Source: Bacteroidia bacterium (GTDB lineage: Bacteria > Bacteroidota > Bacteroidia > UKL13-3). From it: a DNA stretch of 63,051 bases. How positions within the stretch are numbered: the first letter of the stretch is position 1; each line of letters starts with the position of its first letter. The notes under the pieces were generated by a model, which was not told where the DNA came from, ran no database searches, and saw only the letters and a list, made by a program, of their open reading frames with translations. The stretch spans positions 1 to 63,051 of the forward strand of contig JAIBAK010000017.1 of NCBI GenBank assembly GCA_019695215.1. The letters are read 5' to 3'. Below, piece after piece: positions 1 through 9,237 of the stretch. Made by a program: the position numbers and the translations under genes.

Positions 1-28
1 GGAGATTGCTTCGTTCCTCGCAATGACG
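1..28. repeat. Edge fragment of a dispersed palindromic intergenic repeat
   Basis: The first 28 bases contain the arms ATTGC and GCAAT around a TTCGTTCCTC core. This resembles the short palindromic repeat (GTCATTGCGAGG... on the other strand) that I know from intergenic regions of many unrelated bacterial genomes. It lies just downstream of icd and is probably cut by the window edge. Only one copy is visible here, so calling it a repeat rests on resemblance. Confidence 0.4.
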
Positions 29-57
29 CTTCTAAACTGGTAAAGACGTTCTTAATT

Positions 58-1296
58 TTAAGCCGAGGCTTTGCCCAATTTTGCTTTCAGATTAGCATCG
101 AGCGTATCTAAAAACTCCTGGGTATTGAGGTAATGCTCACCGTGGTTCACTTTATTTCCGTGAATACATACGGCTAAGTCCTTGGTCATTTTTCCGCTTT
201 CAACGGTTTCTACGCATACCGCTTCCAGTGCATGGCAAAAATTGATGAGCTCCTGATTTCCGTCTAATTTACCACGGAACTCCAGTCCGCGGGTCCACGC
301 AAAAATAGAAGCAATGGGGTTGGTAGAAGTGGCTTTGCCGGCCTGGTGGTCGCGGTAGTGGCGGGTAACGGTGCCATGCGCTGCTTCGGCTTCCATGGTT
401 TTTCCATCGGGAGTTACCAATGTAGAGGTCATCAGTCCCAATGAACCGAATCCCTGTGCTACGGTATCGCTTTGCACATCGCCATCGTAATTTTTACAGG
501 CCCACACAAAGTTTCCGTTCCATTTCAAAGCCGAGGCCACCATGTCATCAATAAGTCGGTGTTCGTACACGATACCCGCTGCGGCAAATTTGGTTTTGTA
601 ATCACTTTGATAAATTTCTTCGAAAATATCTTTGAAACGGCCATCGTATTTTTTCAAAATGGTGTTTTTGGTAGAGAGGTAAAGCGGCCATTTTTTACTC
701 AATGCCTGATTGAAGCAGGCGTGAGCAAAACCGCGGATACTTTCATCGGTATTGTACATGGTGAGAGCCACCCCGTCACCTTTAAAATTGTACACTTCAA
801 ACTCCTGTACTTTTCCGTCTTCGCCTTCAAATTTAACGGTGAGTTTTCCTTTACCTTTAGTCACAAAATCGGTAGCGCGGTATTGGTCGCCAAAAGCATG
901 ACGGCCTATGCAAATGGGAGCGGTCCAGTTAGGTACCAGGCGCGGAACATTTTTGCATACAATAGGCTCACGAAAAACGGTTCCGTCCAGAATATTGCGG
1001 ATGGTGCCATTGGGGCTCTTCCACATTTGTTTCAGTTTAAATTCGGTTACGCGGGCTTCGTCAGGTGTAATGGTGGCGCACTTAATTCCTACATTGTATT
1101 TTTTAATAGCCTCGGCTGCGTCAACAGTCACCTGATCGTTGGTGGCATCGCGGTGTTCAATTCCCAAATCGTAATACTTGATATCTACATCCAGGTAAGG
1201 AAGAATCAGTTTGTCTTTAATAAATTTCCAGATAATGCGGGTCATTTCATCCCCGTCAAGTTCTACTACGGGGTTGGCAACTTTTATTTTGGTCAT
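58..1296 (-). CDS. icd: NADP-dependent isocitrate dehydrogenase
   Basis: Converts isocitrate to 2-oxoglutarate and CO2 with reduction of NADP+ in the cytosolic TCA cycle. At 412 residues it matches the homodimeric eukaryotic-like (type II) IDH family rather than the E. coli type. Visible hallmarks are the N-terminal ELDGDEMTR segment, the metal/substrate region around [10 protein letters not shown], the nucleotide-binding [11 protein letters not shown] segment and the [11 protein letters not shown] motif. The start ATG at 1296 gives the usual N-terminus. It follows the coiled-coil gene on the same strand after 24 bases, so the two may be co-transcribed. No promoter of the TAnnTTTG type is visible directly before it. 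Confidence 0.96.
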   Translation of the reverse strand: MTKIKVANPVVELDGDEMTRIIWKFIKDKLILPYLDVDIKYYDLGIEHRDATNDQVTVDAAEAIKKYNVGIKCATITPDEARVTEFKLKQMWKSPNGTIRNILDGTVFREPIVCKNVPRLVPNWTAPICIGRHAFGDQYRATDFVTKGKGKLTVKFEGEDGKVQEFEVYNFKGDGVALTMYNTDESIRGFAHACFNQALSKKWPLYLSTKNTILKKYDGRFKDIFEEIYQSDYKTKFAAAGIVYEHRLIDDMVASALKWNGNFVWACKNYDGDVQSDTVAQGFGSLGLMTSTLVTPDGKTMEAEAAHGTVTRHYRDHQAGKATSTNPIASIFAWTRGLEFRGKLDGNQELINFCHALEAVCVETVESGKMTKDLAVCIHGNKVNHGEHYLNTQEFLDTLDANLKAKLGKASA

Positions 1297-1320
1297 GATA
1301 GTGTGTATACTTTTAAAATG

Positions 1321-2241
1321 TTAACGAATTTCAAATTCTTTGGTCCCAATTAAAAAACCATCGCAGTACAACTCGGCTTTAAACATGCCTTTGGAGAATG
1401 CAGAACCTTTGTTCCAGAAAATAGAAACATCCTGCTGCACGTTTTCAAACTTGATGTTTTTTACCATGGCATACCTTTCGTCTTTGCCCTGATACTTGAA
1501 CACATTGGAAGAACCTTCTTCCGAAAAAGCAACGGTTCCGTCCATATTGGCTATGCGCAGGTAAACTTCCTTGTCTCCTTTTTCGGTTACAAAATTTTCG
1601 AGAATGGTAAACGAAACTTTCAATGCCTCCATCTGACTGGCACGGTTGGTTTCGCGCTCCTTGCCGTTGTCGCGCATTTTTACACCGGTTACATAAATAT
1701 TCTGAGTGGTTAGTTTAGCCCCGATGGAAACTTTGTTATTCAGTTTAAGATTCTCCATGGTAAGGTCTTCCACTTTGCGTTTTTGCTTATCTACGTCCTG
1801 CTGCAGGTTTTTATTTGACTCCACCAGATTTCGGTTTACGGTAGCCAGTGAATCAATCTGACGCAGGTATTTGTTCTTGTAATATCGCAACACGTCTAAT
1901 TCTTCGCGGGCTTTTGCCAGTTCGCGCTCGGTAATTTTTCCTTTTTTCAGCACCGATTCAATGCGGTCGGCCAAATCCTGCAGGGAGTCGTTTTTCTCCT
2001 TGAGCATGGCATCCAACTGGTTGTTTTTACCTTTGTATTGCTCAAGCTGTACCTCGGTTTCGTTCAGTAACTTTTCCAGTTCGGCTTTGGCATCACCGGT
2101 TTCCACTAATTTCTCTTCGGTTACTACCAGCTTTTTATCGGTTGAGTAAAAATTATACATAAATATCCCGTTCAAGATAAGCAGAACCAGAATGATGATA
2201 ATCAGGTATAATTTGTTCGATTTGCTTTTTTTCTCTTCCAT
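1321..2241 (-). CDS. Membrane-anchored coiled-coil protein, function unknown
   Basis: A 306-residue protein with a charged, Lys/Ser-rich N-terminus, a single transmembrane segment (about residues 11-31, rich in Ile/Leu) and a long heptad-like coiled coil (about 35-180, many E/K/L, including DVDKQKRKVEDL). The C-terminal 120 residues look globular and beta-rich, containing NVFKYQGKDERYAM and ending at GTKEFEIR. The topology suggests a short cytoplasmic tail with a periplasmic coiled coil and C-domain. I do not recognise a named family, though proteins of this architecture are common in Bacteroidota. It lies 24 bases upstream of icd and has its own TAnnTTTG element. Confidence 0.85.
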   Translation of the reverse strand: MEEKKSKSNKLYLIIIILVLLILNGIFMYNFYSTDKKLVVTEEKLVETGDAKAELEKLLNETEVQLEQYKGKNNQLDAMLKEKNDSLQDLADRIESVLKKGKITERELAKAREELDVLRYYKNKYLRQIDSLATVNRNLVESNKNLQQDVDKQKRKVEDLTMENLKLNNKVSIGAKLTTQNIYVTGVKMRDNGKERETNRASQMEALKVSFTILENFVTEKGDKEVYLRIANMDGTVAFSEEGSSNVFKYQGKDERYAMVKNIKFENVQQDVSIFWNKGSAFSKGMFKAELYCDGFLIGTKEFEIR

Positions 2242-2266
2242 ATCAACTTGCTTTATAAGGTGAATG

Positions 2267-2274
2267 CAAAAATA
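2267..2274 (-). promoter_or_regulatory. Bacteroidota -7 element for the coiled-coil gene
   Basis: On the minus strand the sequence reads TATTTTTG followed by C, a perfect TAnnTTTG match 26 bases before the ATG at 2241. I see no clear TTG -33 element. It sits back-to-back with the rfbC promoter in the same intergenic gap. Confidence 0.45.
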
Positions 2275-2340
2275 AAATTTTATGCGGCATTCTCCCCGTT
2301 TGTGGGCAATTATTTCACTCTAAATTCAGCAGCTTGTTAA

Positions 2341-2348
2341 TAAATTTG
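2341..2348 (+). promoter_or_regulatory. Bacteroidota -7 element for rfbC
   Basis: TAAATTTG, followed by C, is a perfect TAnnTTTG match 13 bases before the ATG at 2361. It decides the rfbC start: the longer reading from 2334 would begin upstream of the promoter itself. Confidence 0.55.
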
Positions 2349-2360
2349 CGCATTCAATAT

Positions 2361-2903
2361 ATGGAAGTAAAAACCACTCCCATTCAGGGACTTTTAATTA
2401 TTCAGCCCAAAGTATTTACTGATGCGCGCGGGTATTTTTTCGAATCGTACAGCGAAAAACTCTTTAAACAACATGGCATCGATGCTCATTTTGTGCAGGA
2501 CAACCAGTCGCTTTCGCAAAAAGGCGCTCTCCGGGGACTTCATTTTCAGGCTCCCCCGTATGAGCAGGGAAAATTAGTAAGGGTAATTAAAGGAGCCGTG
2601 CTGGATGTGGTGGTGGATATTCGAAAAAACTCGCCTACTTACGGAGAGCATTTTTCGCTGGAACTAAGTGAAAAAAACTTTCTCATGCTCTGGGTTCCTC
2701 CCGGATTTGCTCACGGGTTTGCTACGATTGAAAACGACACTATTTTCGTTTACAAATGCACCAATTTGTATCACAAAGAATCGGAAGGCGGAATAAAATG
2801 GAACGACCCCGATTTAAATATAAACTGGGGAGTTTCGGATCCGATTGTCTCGGACAAGGACCGGGAACTCGGCTTATTAAAAAACCTGCGTTCACCTTTT
2901 TAA
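2361..2903 (+). CDS. rfbC: dTDP-4-dehydrorhamnose 3,5-epimerase
   Basis: Epimerises dTDP-4-keto-6-deoxyglucose at C3 and C5 on the way to dTDP-L-rhamnose for surface polysaccharides. The 180-residue cupin contains the family hallmarks DARGYFFESY, FVQDNQSLS, GALRGLHFQ (with the catalytic-site His), the VVVDIR strand and WVPPGFAHGF. I chose ATG 2361 (MEVKTTPIQG) because the family starts there and because a promoter element lies between it and the upstream alternative at 2334. The other rhamnose genes (rfbA, rfbB, rfbD) are not in the window, so this is a stand-alone copy. Confidence 0.95.
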   Translation: MEVKTTPIQGLLIIQPKVFTDARGYFFESYSEKLFKQHGIDAHFVQDNQSLSQKGALRGLHFQAPPYEQGKLVRVIKGAVLDVVVDIRKNSPTYGEHFSLELSEKNFLMLWVPPGFAHGFATIENDTIFVYKCTNLYHKESEGGIKWNDPDLNINWGVSDPIVSDKDRELGLLKNLRSPF

Positions 2904-2906
2904 CAA

Positions 2907-3329
2907 CTAAATGGTGGCTATTACCTTTAGCTCAATGGCAATAGGTGTGGGCAGGCAATTTATTTCAATAGTGGTGCGGCACGGTGGATTTTGACCAAAG
3001 TAAGTTGCCCATAATTTGTTGTAGGTGGCAAAATCGTCTTTCATATTGGTAAGAAAAACGGTTACATCAATAATATTATCCCAGTTGCTCCCTGAATCTT
3101 CCAATATGGCTTTAATATTCCTGAACACCGAATGACACTGCGCCTCTATATCATACGAAACAATTTCTCCCTTTTCATTCAGTTCAACACCCGGAATTTT
3201 TTTTGTGCCGCGTTCCCTCGGGCCCACGCCTGACAGAAATAATAAATTCCCCACTCTGCGGGCATGCGGATATAAACCTACGGGCTCGGGTGCTTTTGAA
3301 GAGTGAATGCTGTCGTTTTCGGCTGCCAT
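2907..3329 (-). CDS. Rid-family (YjgF) protein, 2-aminomuconate deaminase-like
   Basis: A 140-residue member of the RidA/YjgF/YER057c family of small trimeric imine/enamine deaminases. Visible features are the LFLSGVGPRE turn, the FRNIKAILEDSGS helix, the DVTVFLTNM strand and the C-terminal PCRTTIEI segment, whose Arg corresponds to the active-site Arg of RidA. The long N-terminus before VGNLLFLSG resembles 2-aminomuconate deaminases of the kynurenine/2-nitrobenzoate pathway more than E. coli RidA. No other genes of that pathway are in the window, so the substrate remains open. It is convergent with rfbC with a 3-base gap. Confidence 0.85.
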   Translation of the reverse strand: MAAENDSIHSSKAPEPVGLYPHARRVGNLLFLSGVGPRERGTKKIPGVELNEKGEIVSYDIEAQCHSVFRNIKAILEDSGSNWDNIIDVTVFLTNMKDDFATYNKLWATYFGQNPPCRTTIEINCLPTPIAIELKVIATI

Positions 3330-3376
3330 ATGGTGTTAAAATTTTTACGAACTTATTAAAATGAATCGGGAACTGC

Positions 3377-3384
3377 TACATTTG
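3377..3384 (+). promoter_or_regulatory. Bacteroidota -7 element for the lipoprotein at 3393
   Basis: TACATTTG is a perfect TAnnTTTG match that ends 8 bases before the ATG at 3393. A transcript would have a leader of only a few bases. No obvious -33 TTG. Confidence 0.45.
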
Positions 3385-3392
3385 AATCTGAA

Positions 3393-3842
3393 ATGAACAG
3401 AATCTTTACATTTCTTGTGGCAGCAATGGGTTTGATTTCATGCGGAACAAATGAACAGGCCAAACTTGAAAATCAAAGTATAGCCTTTGAAAAAACGCTC
3501 CGTTTTTTACACAATGCGTATGTAAATTGGCCGGCCCAGCTGGAACAAAATGAAACCATTTGCAGGCAGGTTAAAAAGAAAGCCTGCTCGTTCACCGTAA
3601 AAAATGCATTGGATACCATTGCGCAGCGCAAAACAGATTATGCCAACTTTAAGCAGGAATTTAATGACCTGGAGCTAAACTGGGAATCGTTTAAAAATTC
3701 TCCGCAGCAAAACAAAAATTATGCTGACTTTAGAAAGCTGTGCACACGGTTAAATCACACCGAAATTTTAATGGATTACTGGGGCAACTCGGTAGCTGAA
3801 GAGATGGCAAAGGTGTCGAAATGTTTTGAACAAAACCGGTGA
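3393..3842 (+). CDS. Small predicted lipoprotein, function unknown
   Basis: 149 residues with a lipoprotein signal peptide: a short basic start, a hydrophobic stretch and the lipobox LISC (Cys about residue 17), followed by GTNEQ. Asp is not at +2, so outer-membrane sorting is plausible by the E. coli rule, although Bacteroidota rules differ. The mature part is helical and charged, with two nearby cysteines (ICRQVKKKAC) and two more Cys at the C-terminal end, so disulfides are possible. I recognise no family. It abuts the convergent hybrid kinase gene with no spacer. Confidence 0.75.
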   Translation: MNRIFTFLVAAMGLISCGTNEQAKLENQSIAFEKTLRFLHNAYVNWPAQLEQNETICRQVKKKACSFTVKNALDTIAQRKTDYANFKQEFNDLELNWESFKNSPQQNKNYADFRKLCTRLNHTEILMDYWGNSVAEEMAKVSKCFEQNR

Positions 3843-6569
3843 TTAAAGCGACTTCGCCTTCTCGGTAAGTTCATTTACGGCAGCGCGGCAAATAGCCGCA
3901 AACTCAGGAAGCATTTTGGGAATCTCCTCCAGATTTTTCTGGTCACGTGCATCGGCATGAATTTTTTCAATCAGTGCTTCGGCCGAAGTTATTCCTGCAT
4001 AGGTAATGGAAGGTTTTATTTTGTGTGCAATTTCCCTGAATGTTTTCCAGTCTTTTTCTTTCACCGATTTCTCGAGCGTTTCGAGCATAATGGGTGTTTC
4101 GTTGGTAAAAATCTCAATCATTTCTTTCATCAGTTCCACACTGCCTCCCGATATTTCTTTAAGGTAAGAAAGGTCGGTGAGTGATTGATTGATTTCAAGT
4201 AAATTTTCTTCCTGCACAATACCCACACCACTCCCGTCATTGTGAAGTAAATTCCATATTTTTTTGTGAAGTTTATCGGTATTTATGGGTTTAGAAACAA
4301 ACTCATTCATTCCGGCCTTTGCACATTTTTCCTGTTCGGCTACCGTGGCATGAGCAGTAACTGCTATAACCGGAATACTTCTTTTGGGTTCATCAAAATG
4401 CTGCCTGATATTCATGGTGGCTTCATAGCCATCCATCTCGGGCATTTGAATATCCATCAATACAATATCGTAATCGTGGTTTTTAAGTTTTTCGAGTGCA
4501 ATAATTCCGTTATCGGCCATATCTACTTCACAGCCCCATCCGTAGAGAATATTTTTTATGAGCAGTTTATTAAAATTATTATCCTCGGCAACCAAAACCC
4601 GCAATCCGTTAAATCCTTTCGGATCTTCGGTAGTAACTTCTGACGGATATTGTTTTGACGATTTGGCTGATTTATTAAACCGCAGGATTACGGTAAACCG
4701 CGAGCCTACGCCTACTTCACTGTCAACAGTGATGCTTCCGCCCATCAGTTCTACTAATTGTTTTGAAATAGTAAGTCCTAAGCCGGTTCCTCCGTATTTG
4801 CGTGCCGTATCGGTATTGGCCTGTTTAAACGTATCAAAAATAAGTTCAAACTTTTCTTTCGGAATTCCGATTCCCGTATCCGAAACTATGAATGCGATTT
4901 CAACATTATCACGATCTTTATTAAGCTGACGAATCTCCAGTTTTACCGAGCCGCTCTCGGTAAATTTAACCGCATTCCCAAGCAGGTTTAGCAATACCTG
5001 ATTGAGTCTTATCTGATCTCCGATTAAATTTGGATGAACTGATTTATCAATGACAGCCGAATAGGAAAGTTTTTTCTCATCAACCTTAAACTGAATGGTA
5101 TTGTTTAATCCGTTTATCAGTTCTATCAGGTTAAATGGCACCTCCTCAAAGGTCATTTTACCTGCCTGAATTTTTGATAAATCAAGGATATCGTTAATAA
5201 TTACGAGCAAATTTTCAGCCGACAGCCGGATAGCATTTATAAACTCCGTTTGATTTGTATCCATTTTTGACTGAAGCAACAGCTGACTCATGCCCAGAAT
5301 GGCATTCATGGGTGTACGAATTTCGTGGCTGATATTTGCCAAAAACTGCTCCTGATACTTTTTACTTTGTTCGGCAAAATTTTTCGCTCTGATAAGTTCA
5401 AGCTCGGCCTCTTTGCGCACCGTTACATCCCTTGCAATACCAATAATGGTAACCACTTCCCCATGTTCTTTCAATGGAACAGAAGTAATCTCCGCATAGC
5501 GGTAGGCTCCTGTTTTTGTCATTACGCGCAACTCATGCACAGGAGGATATCCGCCTTCTTTCAGGGTTTTAAAATGCCTTCCTGCGGTGCGGGCATCATC
5601 GGGATGAATATATATATTGAAATGTTTGCCCAGCATTTCCTCACTTACAAATCCGGTAAGTTCAACAAAGGCCTTATTGAGCGACATAAACTTCCCTTCG
5701 TTGTTCAGGGTATAAATAACGTCACGCGCTGTTTCAAAAATAGTAGTGTACCGGTACTCGGTAGCACGCAACGCCTCTTCCGATTTGAGCTGATCGGTTA
5801 AATCACGGAACACAATGATAATACCTACCGTAGCGTCTTCTTCGTTTTTTATAGGTGTTATGAGGTAATCAATAGGTATTTTTTTTCCTGTTTTGTGTAC
5901 AAGAAAAATATCTGCCATTGAAGCCTTCCCGTTTACCGATGAATGAAACAGTTCAAGCGGAGAAACATGCTTAATCAGGTCATTTTTTGCTTCGAGTTTG
6001 AAAAACTGATTAAGCGATGCATTAGCTACCTCGTGATCGGCATAACCCGTAATAGCTAAGCTTACCGGATTGGCAAATGTTACCCTTCCGGCAAGGGTGG
6101 TAACAAGTACACCTTCTCCTATATTCTCCAGAATGGTTCGGTACCATTTTTCATTATGCCGTATCTGCTTCTCCATTTTGTGCTTATAAAGCGCCATTTC
6201 AATGGTAGAATGCAGTTCTCTTTCTTCGTATGGTTTGAGTATATATCCGTATGGCTCGGTACGTTTTGCCCGGTCTAATGTTTTTTCATCAGAGTAGGCA
6301 GTAAGGTAAACAATGGGAACATCTATTATTTGTTTTAAATGTTCAACCGCCTGTACCCCGCTCATACCACCTTTCAGGTTTATATCCATCAGCACGAGAT
6401 CGGGTTTAAGCAGAGGAATGCGATCAATGGCTTCTTCTCCGGTAAGGGATGAGCCAATGCACGAATAACCCAATGCAATTATGGTAGCCTCAATATCTTT
6501 GGCTATGATCCTTTCATCCTCAACAATAAAGATTTTAACTATATTGTTTGTCGCCTGTTCTCCTGTCAT
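3843..6569 (-). CDS. Hybrid sensor histidine kinase: REC-PAS-PAS-HisKA-HATPase-REC-HPt
   Basis: A 908-residue multi-domain phosphorelay protein with no transmembrane segment. Domains, approximately: receiver 10-125 (phospho-Asp 62 in VLMDIN), PAS 145-260, PAS 275-395 with PAC-like IIGIARDVT, HisKA about 415-480 (SHEIRTPMNA, phospho-His), HATPase_c 525-645 (DTGIGIP, GGTGLGLTIS), second receiver 665-785 (VLMDIQMPEMDG) and C-terminal HPt 815-905 (IAHKIKPS, phospho-His). All parts of a His-Asp-His-Asp relay are thus in one chain plus an N-terminal input receiver. I start it at ATG 6569 (MTGEQATNNI) because the longer reading to 6632 extends about 100 bases into the upstream kinase gene; a GGAG lies just before this ATG. 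The chosen start still overlaps the upstream gene by 35 bases, suggesting translational coupling. Confidence 0.92.
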   Translation of the reverse strand: MTGEQATNNIVKIFIVEDERIIAKDIEATIIALGYSCIGSSLTGEEAIDRIPLLKPDLVLMDINLKGGMSGVQAVEHLKQIIDVPIVYLTAYSDEKTLDRAKRTEPYGYILKPYEERELHSTIEMALYKHKMEKQIRHNEKWYRTILENIGEGVLVTTLAGRVTFANPVSLAITGYADHEVANASLNQFFKLEAKNDLIKHVSPLELFHSSVNGKASMADIFLVHKTGKKIPIDYLITPIKNEEDATVGIIIVFRDLTDQLKSEEALRATEYRYTTIFETARDVIYTLNNEGKFMSLNKAFVELTGFVSEEMLGKHFNIYIHPDDARTAGRHFKTLKEGGYPPVHELRVMTKTGAYRYAEITSVPLKEHGEVVTIIGIARDVTVRKEAELELIRAKNFAEQSKKYQEQFLANISHEIRTPMNAILGMSQLLLQSKMDTNQTEFINAIRLSAENLLVIINDILDLSKIQAGKMTFEEVPFNLIELINGLNNTIQFKVDEKKLSYSAVIDKSVHPNLIGDQIRLNQVLLNLLGNAVKFTESGSVKLEIRQLNKDRDNVEIAFIVSDTGIGIPKEKFELIFDTFKQANTDTARKYGGTGLGLTISKQLVELMGGSITVDSEVGVGSRFTVILRFNKSAKSSKQYPSEVTTEDPKGFNGLRVLVAEDNNFNKLLIKNILYGWGCEVDMADNGIIALEKLKNHDYDIVLMDIQMPEMDGYEATMNIRQHFDEPKRSIPVIAVTAHATVAEQEKCAKAGMNEFVSKPINTDKLHKKIWNLLHNDGSGVGIVQEENLLEINQSLTDLSYLKEISGGSVELMKEMIEIFTNETPIMLETLEKSVKEKDWKTFREIAHKIKPSITYAGITSAEALIEKIHADARDQKNLEEIPKMLPEFAAICRAAVNELTEKAKSL

Positions 6570-8430
6570 ACTCCGTTTTAGTTGTTTGCTGCAATGGTAT
6601 TGAAACTTCAAAGGAAGTTCCTCCATTACCATAGTAAGTTATTTTGCCGTTAACCTGTTCCGAAAGAGATAAAACAAGCATCATTCCCAGTGAATCGGCT
6701 TTATCTATACTGAAGTTACCCGGTAGCCCTATTCCGTCATCACTCACAGTAATCACAATATGTTCATCCCATTGTTTGATTTTCAAAAGAACAGTCCCGG
6801 TTTCTCTCGAAACAAATGCATGTTTAAAGGCATTGGAAAGTAGTTCATTCACCATTAATCCTACAGGTGTGGCAATATCCACAGGTACCATCAGCTGTTC
6901 GGCATCAAAATCAAGTTTGTACCGGGTAATATCAACCCTCATACTTCGGTACAGCTGATTGCCCAACCGCTTAAGGTAATCGCTTAAATTCAGCAGGGCC
7001 ATATCGTCCGACTGATATAAATCTTCATGAATTAATGACAATGCCCTTACTCTGTTTTGACTGTCCTGAATGATGCGGTGTGTAATTACATCCTCCACAT
7101 AGGTTGATTGTAAATTGAGAAGGCTGGTTATGATTTGTAAATTGTTTCGTACGCGGTGATGAATTTCCTGAATAAGCTGGTCTTTATCGTTAATTGTTTT
7201 TTGTAACAGTTGCCTGTTCTCCAACAGCATTTGCTCCTTTTCTACCAAATCATTGATATTAATAAGAAGTCCGATTTTGTATTTTACTCCGAAATTATTT
7301 TTTACCTGAAACATCTGATCCCGTACCCATATATAACTTCCGTCAGCTTTTTTCATCCGGTACGACTCAACCCAGGTATCAGTGGTATCCTGATAATACC
7401 ACCTGTAAGATGATTCGTTGATTCGCTCAAAATCATCGGGATGAATTAATGTCCAGAAAAATTCATGATTCTTAAACTCTTTAATGGTAAACCCAAGCAT
7501 ACTTTCCACATTGGGGCTTGCATAATCACGACCCGCCCCGCTTTCATATACCACCACATCGCTCAGGTTTTTTACCAGAATATTCATCCGTTGATTTACA
7601 TCTTCCAGTTGCTGATTCTGAGAATCGGCATTGCGGGGGTTTTCATGAATGAAGGCCAGCAAAAGGGTACAACCTCCGCTTGGGCACAGTTTACGCAGAG
7701 AAAGGTCAAACGTTTTCTCTTTGTCCTTTGTTAATGCCACTCTTCCGCTCCAACTTCCTTTCCCTCTTAAAATGGTCATTAAATCACCATACGAAAGATC
7801 AACCGGAGTTATTTTATGATAAAAATTTTCTTCGGTGGTAATATCTAAAGCACCGGTAAGATCATTTGCCATTTGATTCTGTTCGATTATCTCCCCTTCA
7901 GGCGAAATGATATAAAGGGCATCGGGAGTGGTATTGAACAGTGAAGCCTTACCGGATAAAATAAACAATGCATCTTCTATAGTAAGGTTTTTATTCTGAA
8001 CGTGCAACTCAATCATTTCGGTAAGTTGCCTGTTCATGTAGTTTACCTCGCGTTCCTGCTCAAATTTGTAAATAGAAAGCTCGATGGCAGCACAAAGCTC
8101 GCTGTTGCTGAAAGGTTTTAATAAATAGGCATATGGAAGTACCTTCTTAGCGCGGTCGATAGTGGCATTATCTGAAAAAGCAGTTAAAAACACAACCGGA
8201 ACTTCATACGAAGTTTTTATAATTTTAGCAGTCTCAATTCCGTCAATAAGCCCGTCAATAAAAATATCCATGAGCACAATATCCGGATTGAGCTCCTTCA
8301 CTTTGCTTATCGCATCCACACTGTCCTGAGCCCAGCCTACCACATCGTAACCAAGTTCGTTTAAGCTGTTTTGCAAATCACGAACAATGATTCGCTCATC
8401 CTCAACAATCAGTACCTTGGCTTTGCTCAT
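6535..8430 (-). CDS. Response-regulator/PAS sensor kinase of the HisKA_2 family
   Basis: 631 residues: N-terminal receiver (1-125, phospho-Asp 55 in VLMDIF), a linker helix, two PAS-like domains (about 160-265 and 290-395, the second with WVESYRMKKADGSYIW), then a HisKA_2 dimerisation/phosphoacceptor segment (EIHHRVRNNLQI, about residue 420) and an HATPase domain (VNELLSNAFKHAF; DDGIGLP; GGTSFEV). HisKA_2 kinases typically signal to stand-alone receivers. There is no membrane segment, so it is cytoplasmic. It sits between the LytTR regulator (25-base gap upstream) and the hybrid kinase (35-base overlap downstream), implying one operon and perhaps one relay. Confidence 0.92.
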   Translation of the reverse strand: MSKAKVLIVEDERIIVRDLQNSLNELGYDVVGWAQDSVDAISKVKELNPDIVLMDIFIDGLIDGIETAKIIKTSYEVPVVFLTAFSDNATIDRAKKVLPYAYLLKPFSNSELCAAIELSIYKFEQEREVNYMNRQLTEMIELHVQNKNLTIEDALFILSGKASLFNTTPDALYIISPEGEIIEQNQMANDLTGALDITTEENFYHKITPVDLSYGDLMTILRGKGSWSGRVALTKDKEKTFDLSLRKLCPSGGCTLLLAFIHENPRNADSQNQQLEDVNQRMNILVKNLSDVVVYESGAGRDYASPNVESMLGFTIKEFKNHEFFWTLIHPDDFERINESSYRWYYQDTTDTWVESYRMKKADGSYIWVRDQMFQVKNNFGVKYKIGLLININDLVEKEQMLLENRQLLQKTINDKDQLIQEIHHRVRNNLQIITSLLNLQSTYVEDVITHRIIQDSQNRVRALSLIHEDLYQSDDMALLNLSDYLKRLGNQLYRSMRVDITRYKLDFDAEQLMVPVDIATPVGLMVNELLSNAFKHAFVSRETGTVLLKIKQWDEHIVITVSDDGIGLPGNFSIDKADSLGMMLVLSLSEQVNGKITYYGNGGTSFEVSIPLQQTTKTEYDRRTGDKQYS

Positions 8431-8455
8431 TCCTCAGGTAAATCATTACAGGTTA

Positions 8456-9172
8456 CTAAATCGCATTAATAGTTTTCATAAGAGTATCCTTGTATGATAC
8501 ACCTATTGGTATGAGTTTTTTCTCAACTACAAGCAACCCGTCATCCATATCCACCTTTTCAACTTTATTTATGTTGACTATATACGACCTGTGAACACGA
8601 AGAAAAGTATCCTTTGGCAGTTTACTTTCCATGTTTTTCATAGTGGAATGGACGGTAAATTTGTCCTTATCGGTAAAAATATTGATGTAATCGCCCAAAG
8701 CCTCCACCCAGCAGATATTTTTGCTTTCAACTTTAATGAGGTTGTATGATTGTTTGATAAAAATATGATTGGTGCTGTTGTTTGAGACAATGCTTTGCTG
8801 CTGCGTTTCTATTTCCTCTTTTGCCCGGTTTACCGCTTTTAAAAAACGCGGATAGGTAATTGGTTTCAGCAGGTAATCGGTAACCCCGTGCTCAAAAGCT
8901 TCCACCGCATGATTATCGTGCCCGCTTATAAGAATGATTTGAGGCAGGTTATCGAAAGCTTTCATTAATTCCATACCAGTCATCCCCGGCATTTGAATGT
9001 CCAGAAACATGATATCAATATCCTTGTTCTTGGGATCGTTGATGTAGTTAGCAGCATCAACCCCATTAGAGAACTCTGCGATGAGCGACAGGAATCCCGT
9101 TTGTTGAATAAAATTACTGATGATCTTAACGCTCAGCTGTTCATCATCTACTATAATACAGTTTAAGGCCAT
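8456..9172 (-). CDS. LytTR-family DNA-binding response regulator
   Basis: 238 residues: receiver domain 1-120 with acidic pair DDE at 9-11 and phospho-Asp 58 (MFLDIQMPGM), conserved Lys in YLLKPITY, then a LytTR DNA-binding domain (about 140-236) with IFIKQSYNLIKV, the WVEALGDYINIFT strand and FLRVHRSYIVNI. It is the first gene of the signalling block and the only one with a DNA-binding domain, so it is the likely output regulator. No clear TAnnTTTG element is seen upstream. It is probably phosphorylated by one of the two kinases downstream, but the sequence alone does not show which. Confidence 0.93.
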   Translation of the reverse strand: MALNCIIVDDEQLSVKIISNFIQQTGFLSLIAEFSNGVDAANYINDPKNKDIDIMFLDIQMPGMTGMELMKAFDNLPQIILISGHDNHAVEAFEHGVTDYLLKPITYPRFLKAVNRAKEEIETQQQSIVSNNSTNHIFIKQSYNLIKVESKNICWVEALGDYINIFTDKDKFTVHSTMKNMESKLPKDTFLRVHRSYIVNINKVEKVDMDDGLLVVEKKLIPIGVSYKDTLMKTINAI

Positions 9173-9237
9173 AAATTAATCTAAAGAAAGTACGGCTAAG
9201 ATATTGAGAATATTCTTATAAAAAAAACCTGCGAAAA

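Noticed and set aside
472..1353. Long plus-strand open frame (293 codons) opposite icd
   Set aside because: It lies entirely antisense to a complete, motif-rich isocitrate dehydrogenase and its translation shows no domain.
2334..2360. Longer start for rfbC
   Set aside because: The family N-terminus fits ATG 2361, and the extension contains the -7 promoter element.
6570..6632. Longer start for the hybrid kinase
   Set aside because: It would extend the overlap with the upstream kinase gene to about 100 bases, and the receiver domain starts shortly after the ATG at 6569.
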